From Shewanella waksmanii ATCC BAA-643 (GTDB lineage: Bacteria; Pseudomonadota; Gammaproteobacteria; Enterobacterales; Shewanellaceae): DNA of 64,000 nt. The notes beneath the pieces were generated by a model. The model saw only the letters and a program-made list of their open reading frames with translations. It searched no databases and was not told the DNA's origin. Position 1 is the stretch's first letter. Every line of letters starts with the position of its first letter. Position numbers and translations under genes: made by a program. Of this stretch, positions 1 through 7,937 are shown one piece after another. The DNA lies in assembly GCF_000518805.1 (NCBI RefSeq), contig NZ_JAEH01000025.1:1-64000 (forward strand), given 5' to 3'.

Positions 1-122
1 GTGCTTATCCCCGGTGGGCAGGAAGCCCAAAGAGGGGGTTTGCATGTTTTTGGATGTGCTTATCCCCGGTGGGCAGGAAGCCCAAAGAGGGGGTTGCATG
101 TTTTTGGATGTGCTTATCCCCG
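1..122. repeat. 55-bp tandem repeat, two copies plus a partial third
   Basis: A unit starting GTGCTTATCCCCGGTGGGCA occupies about 1-55 and recurs at 56-109 with one T missing; a third copy starts at 110 and loses similarity after about 12 bases. Each full unit contains the small inverted repeat GGGC-AGGAA-GCCC. All three forward frames stay open across it, but the translations have no protein character. The array may continue left of the window. From 123 to 300 I see no gene and no clear signal. Confidence 0.8.
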
Positions 123-300
123 TTCGTGGTTTTGCTTACAGCGAGGCGCTTTCTTTTTGTCGCAAAAGAGTCCGTCCATGGCCGCTTTACTATTTCACTC
201 CTGAAACTGAAACTTCTAGTTGCATCTGCACCGGGTTCGATTACTTCTTCGATTGCGCTGTTCCATGAACGAGTGGGGTAATAGGGATATTTTGGCGACC

Positions 301-513
301 TTATCCAAGGGTCACGCTTGGGTGTTTGTCACTGGAGTGTTCATGAAAAATATCATCAAGATAGCCGAGCAGTTGTTCGCTACTCAATTCACTGGGAATT
401 ATCACATCATAGACGCGGCGGCGCATGCCCGTGCCCGATTCGACAAAAAGTAGCCACTCATCTTGTTGTCGGTGTACTGACATCAAGGTGCCAAAAACGT
501 TGAATTTGTGCAT
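301..513 (-). CDS. Small DUF7661-like hypothetical protein (70 aa)
   Basis: This is a 70-residue soluble protein without signal peptide or membrane segment. The middle is rich in charged residues (SGTGMRRRVYDVIIP) and the C-terminus has DDIFHEHSSDKHPSV, a pattern I associate with the uncharacterised DUF7661 family. An AAGG about 6 nt upstream of the ATG can serve as ribosome binding site. It lies 26 bp downstream of the CadC-like regulator on the same strand and may be co-transcribed with it. Its function is unknown. The family assignment is from memory of the pattern only. Confidence 0.65.
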   Translation of the reverse strand: MHKFNVFGTLMSVHRQQDEWLLFVESGTGMRRRVYDVIIPSELSSEQLLGYLDDIFHEHSSDKHPSVTLG

Positions 514-539
514 GCTGCGGCCTTGCTGCTGATAGTGAA

Positions 540-2420
540 CTAGATTGCTTTATCGTAGTGTTTTAGTTCTGCAAGTCCAATGATTTCGAGTACGGATTTA
601 AAACGCGCCTCTGTGTGATAAGGCTTGAATCTTGGGTCTTGCCGAGTAAAAATCAGACAATTAGATTGATAGCTAATTGCTTGCTCAAGCTGCTGATACA
701 TTTCAGGTTTAAGGTCTAGCAGTGCATATACTGCCGCGGTCTCATAGGGGCAAACATAGTCGCTTTGGCGCTGCGCTTCTGCGATTAAGTCTAGGGCCTG
801 CTGGTTCTGACCTGCTGCTGCATATGACTGCGCTAATAAGATTAGTGGGTACGGCGCACGCTCACTGATTGTAACGCCGGTTAGCATAAGTTTGTGGCTT
901 TGGGTTAAGTCTCCAGTCAAGTACTTAGCTACCCCTAAATTTAGGTGCATGAATGCCGAATCTGGGTGTTGAGTTAGTTTAATACGCCCCCATTGTTGGG
1001 CAGTCTCAAGCTCATTGATCATCATTAGTGCCCACATTCCCCAGTCGGCTACTTCTTCATTTAAGGGGTCGAGTTTGTCAGCTGCGGCTAGGTGATCTAG
1101 GACTTGCTGATTCTGTCCCATTGCGGCAAAAAACAGGGCGAAACCAAGTTGCGTGAGCGCGTTATCAGGCTCTTGCTGTTGGGCTTTGTTTAACATTTTC
1201 CAGGCCTCATCCCATTGCCACGCGTGCACATAGGCTAGTCCGAGCTGACTCATGACCTGTGCCGAGTCAGGATTAATACTAAGTATCTCTGTTGTTGCCG
1301 CAATCACTTTTGGCAATATTAGGCTGGGTTTGTCGAAGGTGGTCATCAGTATGCGATAGGCCGTTGCCTTTGCCACATAAGCGGCTTGAGCTTCAGGATC
1401 CAGTGCTATGGATTGGTTGAAGTGCTCAATGGCGTTAAGAACAGCTTGATGATTCATCAGTGAAAGCTGGTATTGTCCCAAAACAAAATGCTCGTACGCG
1501 GCTAGGTTGTATGGTCTAGCCGTTGTGTTGCTGGTACTGTCTTGCGCCATAACTGCTTTTAGCGAACTAGCCACTGCTGATGTGATGTCGTTTTGAATAC
1601 TAAAGGGACTCTGTTCTCGTAAGTTCATTTGATAATCACCATCCCAGATAAGTTGACCACTAGCTAGGTGCTCAAGTTCTATTGAGATACGCATATTCTC
1701 ATTGCTATCAATACTAACCATACCGTCTAACACGTAGTCTAAATCAGGCAATTGTTGGCGAATATGCTGCCGATTCTTCTGTCCCTTAAACGTAAAAGAG
1801 GAAGGTGGCGGAACGGTTTTTACCTGATTGACTTTGCGTAAATTCTGAATGAGTTCTCGGGTGATTTGATCGGAAAAAGGCTGCCACTTTAGTGGATTCT
1901 GGCTCGAAACGGACAAAGGCAATACTAATAAATAGGGGGGTGTATGCGGCGTACTTTGTCTTGATATTAATGCATAAATGCCCAGTGTTACTGCAATTAA
2001 GCTGACGAAAACCAGCATCACTCGCCAGTGTGCGAGTCGTTGCCATCGATGGGCTGGACGAATGGTTTTCTTTTGTGGTGGCCTATCATTATGATGGCTA
2101 TTCTCCTTGCTTGTCTGGTCAAGAATGGCGACAAACTGATAGCCCCTTGTTCGTACTGTCTTTATAATCCGCTGCCGCTCGCCATCATCGCCTAGTAAGT
2201 TGCGCGCCGTTTTGATGTGGTTGCTAAGAGTGGTATCCGATACGGATCGTCCTTGCCAGATACTTTCGAATAGCTCATCTCGCGAGACGACTCGATGGCG
2301 ATGTTCAATGAGGTACAAAATAACATCAAATACTTTTGGTTCAATAGCGACCTCTGTTCCAGCAAGGCGCACAGTATATTGTGTCGAGTCGATCTCAATA
2401 TTTTCAAATCGATAGTGCAA
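540..2420 (-). CDS. CadC/ToxR-like membrane-anchored transcriptional regulator with TPR-rich C-terminal domain
   Basis: The N-terminal ~100 residues form an OmpR/CadC-type winged helix, with a recognition region around VSDTTLSNHIKTARNLLGDD and a wing near IIKTVRTRGYQF. A Lys/Arg-rich linker and a single hydrophobic span (VMLVFVSLIAVTLGIYALI) follow. The rest, about 450 residues, is alpha-helical with repeated TPR-like segments (for example AYVAKATAYRI, AQVMSQLGLAYVHAW) and should lie in the periplasm. I chose the TTG at 2420 because GGAGC lies about 6 nt upstream; an in-frame start at 2483 would add 21 residues with no family character. The divergent gene at 2581 is a natural target candidate, but no ligand or regulon can be read from sequence. 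Confidence 0.85.
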   Translation of the reverse strand: MHYRFENIEIDSTQYTVRLAGTEVAIEPKVFDVILYLIEHRHRVVSRDELFESIWQGRSVSDTTLSNHIKTARNLLGDDGERQRIIKTVRTRGYQFVAILDQTSKENSHHNDRPPQKKTIRPAHRWQRLAHWRVMLVFVSLIAVTLGIYALISRQSTPHTPPYLLVLPLSVSSQNPLKWQPFSDQITRELIQNLRKVNQVKTVPPPSSFTFKGQKNRQHIRQQLPDLDYVLDGMVSIDSNENMRISIELEHLASGQLIWDGDYQMNLREQSPFSIQNDITSAVASSLKAVMAQDSTSNTTARPYNLAAYEHFVLGQYQLSLMNHQAVLNAIEHFNQSIALDPEAQAAYVAKATAYRILMTTFDKPSLILPKVIAATTEILSINPDSAQVMSQLGLAYVHAWQWDEAWKMLNKAQQQEPDNALTQLGFALFFAAMGQNQQVLDHLAAADKLDPLNEEVADWGMWALMMINELETAQQWGRIKLTQHPDSAFMHLNLGVAKYLTGDLTQSHKLMLTGVTISERAPYPLILLAQSYAAAGQNQQALDLIAEAQRQSDYVCPYETAAVYALLDLKPEMYQQLEQAISYQSNCLIFTRQDPRFKPYHTEARFKSVLEIIGLAELKHYDKAI

Positions 2421-2580
2421 TTTTTGCTCCCTGCTATTGGCTCCATATAAACCACTCTTGCAAATCAGAGCATGCACAATCATTAGCTAAAAATTAGTCA
2501 ATGGTTATCTAAACCCCAAGTAAAGCGTAGCAATAGATCATAGGTTTAGCGGTAGGTTATTGCAAAAAAGGAAATTTGGT

Positions 2581-3324
2581 ATGCCGACACCCATTGAAGT
2601 TCTATTTGATCCACTGTCGCTATTCTTATTGGCCATTTATGCCGTACTAATGCTGATTGAATGGCTGATTCCAGCACGACAATTACCCACAGTTAAAGGG
2701 TGGGTGCCCAAATCGCTAATCGTATTTGTGATCTATTTTTACTTATCGACCTATTTACCCTTGCTATGGGATAAATACTCTTTGGCCTATCAGTTGTTTG
2801 ACTTGACTGAAGCCAATCCTATTATCAGTACTTTGATAGCCATACTCGTGTTTGAGTTGTTGATCTATTGCTGGCACCGGGCGATACATCGCAACAATTT
2901 TCTATGGCGATCGTTTCATCAAATGCACCATAGTGCAGAGCGGATCGATACGTTTGGTGCTTTCTATTTTAGTCCATTAGATATGATGGGGTTCACCTTG
3001 ATGGGCAGCCTAACCTTGTCGCTTGGGGTGGGGTTAGCCCCAGAAGCAGTTAGTGGTTTTCTCTATATCACGATGTTTTTAGCGGTATTCCAGCATATCA
3101 ATGTCAAAACACCACATTGGCTTGGATATATCATTCAGCGCCCAGAAAGCCACAGCGTACACCACCAACGGGGCGTCCATGCCTATAACTACTCAGACCT
3201 TCCTCTTTTTGACATTCTATTTGGCACTTTCAACAATCCCAAACACTTTGTTGACCAAGCAGGGTTTTACGAAGGAAGTTCAACCAAAATGAAAGACATC
3301 TTGTTATGTAGAGACATTTCTTAA
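2581..3324 (+). CDS. Sterol desaturase / fatty acid hydroxylase superfamily membrane protein
   Basis: The protein is a 247-residue di-iron membrane oxygenase. It has about four hydrophobic spans and the histidine clusters of the family: HRAIHR near residue 103, HQMHH near 117, and HSVHHQRGVH near 195. The family hydroxylates or desaturates lipid substrates using two irons bound by these His residues; the substrate here is unknown. The ATG at 2581 is preceded by AAAGGAA at a good distance, and a TTG seven codons upstream is a worse start. The gene is divergent from the CadC-like regulator and followed by a hairpin at 3353-3388. Confidence 0.88.
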   Translation: MPTPIEVLFDPLSLFLLAIYAVLMLIEWLIPARQLPTVKGWVPKSLIVFVIYFYLSTYLPLLWDKYSLAYQLFDLTEANPIISTLIAILVFELLIYCWHRAIHRNNFLWRSFHQMHHSAERIDTFGAFYFSPLDMMGFTLMGSLTLSLGVGLAPEAVSGFLYITMFLAVFQHINVKTPHWLGYIIQRPESHSVHHQRGVHAYNYSDLPLFDILFGTFNNPKHFVDQAGFYEGSSTKMKDILLCRDIS

Positions 3325-3352
3325 AGCCGATTTACCAACAGCAAAACTGACG

Positions 3353-3388
3353 AAACCTAGACACATTTATTAGTGTCCGCTAGGTTTT
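3353..3388 (+). terminator. Probable terminator after the fatty-acid-hydroxylase-like gene
   Basis: The stem AAACCTAG / CTAGGTTT is extended inside by ACAC / GTGT, and the U-run is short (four T). It lies about 30 bp after the stop of the forward gene and just before the stronger terminator of the opposite strand. Confidence 0.5.
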
Positions 3389-3390
3389 GC

Positions 3391-3429
3391 CAAAAAAGCC
3401 AGCCGTTATAGATGAGATAAACGGCTGGC
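3391..3429 (-). terminator. Rho-independent terminator of the octaheme cytochrome operon
   Basis: Read on the minus strand, a perfect 10-bp stem GCCAGCCGTT / AACGGCTGGC is followed directly by six T. It sits about 57 bp after the stop of the octaheme cytochrome gene. Confidence 0.88.
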
Positions 3430-3485
3430 AAACAAGCGCATGGAGTGGGAGCTCATTTCGATGAGTGTTATGCGCTTATGCAGGA

Positions 3486-4880
3486 CTAGCGGGCATGACG
3501 GACGCCCGTCTTGTTTTTCATTGGGTCACCGTCATATCCCAGTGCTTGCCAGTCAAGGCGGCCCCCTTTGGCGCTATGACAATCTTTACACTGCAGTGCG
3601 GCTGATTTGGGCGATACCATATGGTTAATTGGCCACCACATTTCGGTCGCGGCAAAGCCGTATTCTCCGCTAAAGCTGATGCCTTTTTCCACCATAGTGG
3701 CATTTTGTTGCATGCCCAGTTCAGCGGCTTTAGCCCAGTCGAATGTCTTCCAGTATCCGCCTTTGCCAAACACTTTAGGGGTGATAAATATGTTGTGCTT
3801 TTTGTCGAAAATCTGCTTACCAGTATGAACTTTAAAGGGGGTAATTTTGGCTTGTGGATCGCTAATGCTGCCCAGAGGGTAGGTGAGCTTAGTGGTGACT
3901 TTAGCATCCATTTTATCCCCAGGCATATAAGCATCAGCTTTGCCGTTATACCAAGCATATTCGGGTGTTACCGACTTAGCCCACACAAAATCGCCTTTCT
4001 TCTTCATGTAGCTATGCTTGCCATATTGATCGACTGTTTGTGGTCTATCACTGCCGGCTGTTGACCAATCCCAGCTCATTTTAGTGGGTTCATTTTTGGC
4101 AAACACCGGAATGTGGCAAGTTTGGCAGGCAATGGCTTGGCTGTGCTGGTTAAGCTTTGCTTTTTTATGAGGCTCAGCTTCATGGCAGTTACTGCACCCG
4201 ATGGGGTTATCCCCGCCGGGTGAGACGCCCATCGCATTGCCTGTGATTTGATGGTCTTGGGTGACGTGACAATCTTGGCATTGAAAGTCGTTGCCATCGG
4301 TGTCCATGTGAACGTCGGTGGCTTTGTCAGGGTATGACATGGAGGAGTCTAAATCACCATGTTTGACCCCATCACCGCCACCACCAAAGAAGTGGCAACT
4401 ACCGCAGTTGTCCCTAACTGGGCGGCCGACATTCTGCGCCACGCGAGTCAGATTGACCTTAGCGGCCACTTCGCCAGCGCCGGCAGGATCTTTAACGTAG
4501 GTGCCCGTGGTGTCGTGGCAAATAAGGCAATCTACTTTGGTCATATCGTTAAAGTCGAAGTTGTTATCCTTCCAGCCATAACCGGCATGGCAGCTGGTAC
4601 AGCGGGGTTCGTTACTCGACACTGCCACACAGAAGTTGTTGATGGTGTTCTTTTTACCTCTTTTTACGGTTCGGTCAGGGAGTTGTTGTTCTAGCTCCCA
4701 AGTCCAATGGGAAGACTTCATCAAAGCAGTGGCATGCTCTTCGTGGCACTCGATACATTGGCTAGTGACTTCACTGCCACTCGCAAACGGCCCGCTGAGG
4801 ATCTCGCCATGATCTTGGCCTGCCCAGCTTGAGCAGCTTATCAACAGGCCCAACAGTAGGGGGAAAATTGGGGTTTTCAT
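3486..4880 (-). CDS. otr: Octaheme tetrathionate reductase-type cytochrome c (Otr)
   Basis: This is a periplasmic multiheme cytochrome. Eight CxxCH heme sites are visible: CIECH, CTSCH, CLICH, CGSCH, CQDCH, CSNCH, CQTCH and CKDCH. The signal peptide ends SCSSWA, cleaved at about residue 20. Lys173 of the precursor (GVKHGD motif), residue 153 after removal of 20 residues, matches the lysine reported as distal ligand of the active-site heme in Shewanella Otr. That enzyme reduces tetrathionate, nitrite and hydroxylamine in vitro; the physiological substrate is unsettled. The ATG at 4880 has AAGGAGC about 6 nt upstream; an upstream in-frame start at 4925 would spoil the signal peptide. The gene is last in an operon with a beta-barrel and a small cytochrome. 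Confidence 0.93.
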   Translation of the reverse strand: MKTPIFPLLLGLLISCSSWAGQDHGEILSGPFASGSEVTSQCIECHEEHATALMKSSHWTWELEQQLPDRTVKRGKKNTINNFCVAVSSNEPRCTSCHAGYGWKDNNFDFNDMTKVDCLICHDTTGTYVKDPAGAGEVAAKVNLTRVAQNVGRPVRDNCGSCHFFGGGGDGVKHGDLDSSMSYPDKATDVHMDTDGNDFQCQDCHVTQDHQITGNAMGVSPGGDNPIGCSNCHEAEPHKKAKLNQHSQAIACQTCHIPVFAKNEPTKMSWDWSTAGSDRPQTVDQYGKHSYMKKKGDFVWAKSVTPEYAWYNGKADAYMPGDKMDAKVTTKLTYPLGSISDPQAKITPFKVHTGKQIFDKKHNIFITPKVFGKGGYWKTFDWAKAAELGMQQNATMVEKGISFSGEYGFAATEMWWPINHMVSPKSAALQCKDCHSAKGGRLDWQALGYDGDPMKNKTGVRHAR

Positions 4881-4927
4881 CTGATTGCTCCTTGCCCCCT
4901 TGCTGTTAACAAGGGGGCCTATCAAGA

Positions 4928-6640
4928 CTAGAAATTAACGGTCAACGAAGCGTTGATATCAAAGGCGGTGTCGACTACCGGTAACATCGAGTAGGCACTG
5001 CCAGCTAAGATGTCATCAATACTCTGCGGTGCACCAACCGGGGTGCCGCTGCCGGTGTATTCGTAATCGTAATAAAGCCCGGCCAGCTTAATGAACATGC
5101 GCGGATTAACATCAAATATGTAATAGGCTTCACCCACATGTCCACGAGTCGCAAGCTTGCTGCCAATGGGATCGTCTTGGGCTTGGGTAAAGGGAGTCCA
5201 ATACTTAGAGCCGTAGTTGTATTCGATACCAAACTTACCTAGCGGTGCCGGAATTTGTACCCCGACATAGACGCCGTATCCATCTTTGGTGTCTTTGTCA
5301 TCGCTATGGGCTGGCATCATGATAATTTCTGAACCGTCGGCATTCAGCTGTGCTTCAAATACCGCATCACTGAGCATGCCGCCAAACATGCCGGCGTTGC
5401 CATTGCTTTCACTGCGAGTCCAGCCACCAGAGATAAACCACTTGATATCATTGGCTTCTTCACGGGCAAAACCGATGCCCCCTAAGTACATATCGCCGAT
5501 AACTCCACTGGGCTGCACCCGGGTTTCAAAGTTGAAGTTGCTGAACTTCTGCATGTCTTGATACATGGTGGGGGCAAAAATACCCGCCAGTTGAGTGGGA
5601 AATGCCATGGTGCCTTTGAAACCATCATTGATATCTTTCGCGCCAAATAACGTGAACTGCAGGAAGTTGGTGCCGTCATTGATAGCGTCAATGTTGAAGC
5701 CGCCTAGGTGGGTATCTTTAGTGACAATATCACCAAACATTTCACCATTGCCCCATTGGGATTCAAACCCTTGGCCATAGCAAAAGCGCACCACTTGACC
5801 ATCAATACCGGTGATTTCACCGAGGTTATAACCTAAGGTTGCACCATCAAAATTAAAGTTCACTAGATGACCTGAAGGGGTGCCACCTCGTTTCTCGTTT
5901 TCGCGATAATGGGTCGGTGGACCATAGGTTGATGGGCGACGACCAATAGACAAATAGGTGTTGGAACCACCAATGTTTTTCCAATCAAAGTAAGCGCGCT
6001 CTACCCGCAGCCAGTCGCCGCTGGTGTTACCACTGCTGGTGCCATCCATGGTAAAAGAGCGCCAAGAGTCAAACACCTGGACGCCGGTGGAGTCCCCCCA
6101 GTTTTTATACATAGAGAGTCGACCGGCAAAATTAACGTTGTCCCACACCTTTGCCTTAATATTGAGTCTAAGCCGAGTGGTATAGAAAATATCGTTATCT
6201 ATATCTTGGGTACTTTTAGGCGCGAGCACATAGGGCATCACTCCCTGCAGTTGTCCCTGCTGAAATGCGGTTGCCAGTGCAGGATTTGCCGCGAGCATTT
6301 TACCTAAGGGGGAGTCACTGTCGGTGGGTGAACCGAATGCGCCGCTCATGGCTTTGCCGCCAAAGTCATTGAAGTTCACTTTGATGGCGGGATTCCAAGT
6401 CACATTTTGGTAGTGCAGTGAGTGGGCTTTGACGCGAAAGTCACCAGTGAGGCTAATACGATCAAGTGCCGTGTGACGCTCATTATTATCGACACGATCG
6501 TTCAAATCATCTAGCTCTTCTGTAATATCTGCCAGCTGTTGTTTAAGTTGGTTTATTTTTTGAGTGTCACTGTCATTTGCCCATGCAGTGCCTGACAGGG
6601 CAAGCGCATTAGCAACCAGTATTGAAAGTAAGGTACGCAT
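4928..6640 (-). CDS. DUF3373-type outer-membrane beta-barrel (porin-like)
   Basis: The 570-residue protein starts with a signal peptide ending TAWAND. A short heptad coiled coil (about residues 22-60, KINQLKQQLADITEELDDLNDRV) follows, then a long stretch of alternating polar/aromatic strands with repeated 'GRLSMYKNWGD', 'YDYEYTGSG' style segments, ending in a C-terminal Phe (SLTVNF) typical of outer-membrane barrels. Coiled coil plus barrel resembles porins of Shewanella electron-transfer operons and the DUF3373 family. The ATG at 6640 has GGGAG about 8 nt upstream. It lies between the monoheme and octaheme cytochrome genes, suggesting a role in substrate passage or a cytochrome-porin complex; that role is inferred. 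Confidence 0.82.
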   Translation of the reverse strand: MRTLLSILVANALALSGTAWANDSDTQKINQLKQQLADITEELDDLNDRVDNNERHTALDRISLTGDFRVKAHSLHYQNVTWNPAIKVNFNDFGGKAMSGAFGSPTDSDSPLGKMLAANPALATAFQQGQLQGVMPYVLAPKSTQDIDNDIFYTTRLRLNIKAKVWDNVNFAGRLSMYKNWGDSTGVQVFDSWRSFTMDGTSSGNTSGDWLRVERAYFDWKNIGGSNTYLSIGRRPSTYGPPTHYRENEKRGGTPSGHLVNFNFDGATLGYNLGEITGIDGQVVRFCYGQGFESQWGNGEMFGDIVTKDTHLGGFNIDAINDGTNFLQFTLFGAKDINDGFKGTMAFPTQLAGIFAPTMYQDMQKFSNFNFETRVQPSGVIGDMYLGGIGFAREEANDIKWFISGGWTRSESNGNAGMFGGMLSDAVFEAQLNADGSEIIMMPAHSDDKDTKDGYGVYVGVQIPAPLGKFGIEYNYGSKYWTPFTQAQDDPIGSKLATRGHVGEAYYIFDVNPRMFIKLAGLYYDYEYTGSGTPVGAPQSIDDILAGSAYSMLPVVDTAFDINASLTVNF

Positions 6641-6798
6641 AAGGAATCTCCCTATGGCAGCACGAATCGAGTCCGTTTTCCGTGTTACCAAGCTGTCCGT
6701 TTTTCATGGTTTGAGGCAATTTTTGGCAAGCCGTTGCCCTAGGGATATCCCTATAAATTGCTCAAATTAGGTTAAGTTTTTGCTAGTCGGTTTGAGCG

Positions 6799-7125
6799 TT
6801 AGCCGCAGGTTTGCGGTTGATCAGAATCGGCTGCATGGTCATACAGAAACTGCTGGATATCGAGCTTGTCTTTGTCAGAGAGCTGCTGAAACACTTCTGG
6901 GTTTCCTTTGTGTTTGTTGCGTTTGAAATAACGATCCCACTGCGACATTGTTTTTGTCATGGGTGTCATTTCACCGCCTACATCACCTTGGCTGTGGCAA
7001 ACCTTGCAAGTTTTCTTATACAGGTGTTTGCCCTTTTTGGGATTACCGCCATCCACGGCATACGCCGAGGTTGCTAAGGCTAACCCGACAACCAAGCAGC
7101 TCATCATGTTCATCATCATTTTCAT
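6799..7125 (-). CDS. Monoheme class I cytochrome c, periplasmic
   Basis: The 108-residue precursor has a Met-rich signal peptide ending SAYA and a single heme site CKVCH at about residue 40. A C-terminal region containing EMTPMTK supplies candidate Met axial ligands. The helix DKDKLDIQQFLYDHA is the typical last helix of small cytochromes c. It is first in the leftward operon with the DUF3373 barrel and Otr, so it probably passes electrons to the octaheme protein; 158 bp separate it from the barrel gene. The last residues include a lone Cys (PQTCG). Confidence 0.9.
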   Translation of the reverse strand: MKMMMNMMSCLVVGLALATSAYAVDGGNPKKGKHLYKKTCKVCHSQGDVGGEMTPMTKTMSQWDRYFKRNKHKGNPEVFQQLSDKDKLDIQQFLYDHAADSDQPQTCG

Positions 7126-7223
7126 CTTTTAGTCCTTACCCATCTTGGTAGATGGTGTTCTTAGTGTTGATGAGAAGGTACTCATCTTGTAAATAAATTT
7201 ATCAAATGTAGGTAGATGTAAAT

Positions 7224-7237
7224 TTGATGTTGATCAC
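7224..7237. promoter_or_regulatory. FNR/EtrA-like site upstream of the cytochrome operon
   Basis: TTGAT-GTTG-ATCAC matches the FNR consensus TTGAT-N4-ATCAA in 9 of 10 positions. It lies about 100 bp upstream of the start codon of the monoheme cytochrome gene, in a 368-bp AT-rich gap. The match is read directly; the binding is inferred. Confidence 0.55.
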
Positions 7238-7369
7238 TAATATCGTAAAAATCTAATTGATAAAAATATTGTTGAAAAAAATCTAATGGATGGTTTTTAA
7301 GTGTTTGTGTTTAAAGCTTTTTGGTCTTTGTTGTGGCAGAGGTTTGATGATTTTTAGCCTCGTAAAGGC

Positions 7370-7385
7370 TGTGATTAGGATCACG
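7370..7385. promoter_or_regulatory. CRP-like site upstream of the cytochrome operon
   Basis: TGTGA-TTAGGA-TCACG matches the CRP consensus TGTGA-N6-TCACA in 9 of 10 positions. It lies about 245 bp upstream of the cytochrome gene start and about 110 bp beyond the stop of the gene at 7494. CRP is a known main activator of anaerobic respiration genes in Shewanella. The rest of the gap 7126-7493 is AT-rich with no open frame I would support. Confidence 0.5.
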
Positions 7386-7493
7386 TTTGATTTTTTTAGC
7401 TATTACTTAAGTGATATTTTTTAGTTGACGCTACTTACTAAGGTGCTCTTTCATAGTGGAGTGATTGCAGGGAGGGCTTTGGTCACGGCAGAG

Positions 7494-7802
7494 TTATTCA
7501 GACTTGTGGTTGAATCGTCGGCAAAGGATTGCAATGATGGCTGGGCTTAAGATAAACAGCGCGGTTTTAGTGCACCACACCGTGATAATTTGATCGTAGT
7601 TGCTACCGGCTGGGCCATATTGTACTGGGAAATAGTAGATGACAGTCCATACCAAAGGGGTAATGATGAGCAGTTGTAATCTAATGCGCTTGAGTAGCAC
7701 TGAGCCTTTGAGTTGGTCGAGCAAGCGAATGAGAAGAACGCTGCTGACAAGTAGCGACAGCATTGCAACAATGGCAATAGCGAATGCGATTATCATACCC
7801 AC
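7494..7802 (-). CDS. Small inner-membrane protein of unknown function (102 aa)
   Basis: Three hydrophobic spans cover about residues 3-27, 43-61 and 78-96, joined by short basic loops (KRIRLQ) that suggest inner-membrane topology. No enzyme motif is visible. It lies between the NapH/NosR-like ferredoxin gene and the cytochrome operon on the same strand, with 135 bp upstream and 368 bp downstream, so it may be a separate transcription unit. Confidence 0.6.
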   Translation of the reverse strand: MGMIIAFAIAIVAMLSLLVSSVLLIRLLDQLKGSVLLKRIRLQLLIITPLVWTVIYYFPVQYGPAGSNYDQIITVWCTKTALFILSPAIIAILCRRFNHKSE

Positions 7803-7937
7803 AGCAGTTTTCCTTTCAATGAATTATTTTCACCACTACACGCTAGCAATTATCAATTAATTCAAACTTAATCAAATGCTTAAACCGATAAGATTCTGGC
7901 ATTATTAACTAATAATACCAGATGCACCCTCGCGAGA

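Noticed and set aside
1-281. Three forward frames across the left-edge repeat
   Set aside because: They exist because the 55-bp unit has no stop in any forward frame; translations are repetitive and lack a ribosome site.
3621-4694. Long forward frames opposite the octaheme cytochrome gene
   Set aside because: The minus strand carries eight heme motifs and a signal peptide in one frame; the forward frames have no family pattern.
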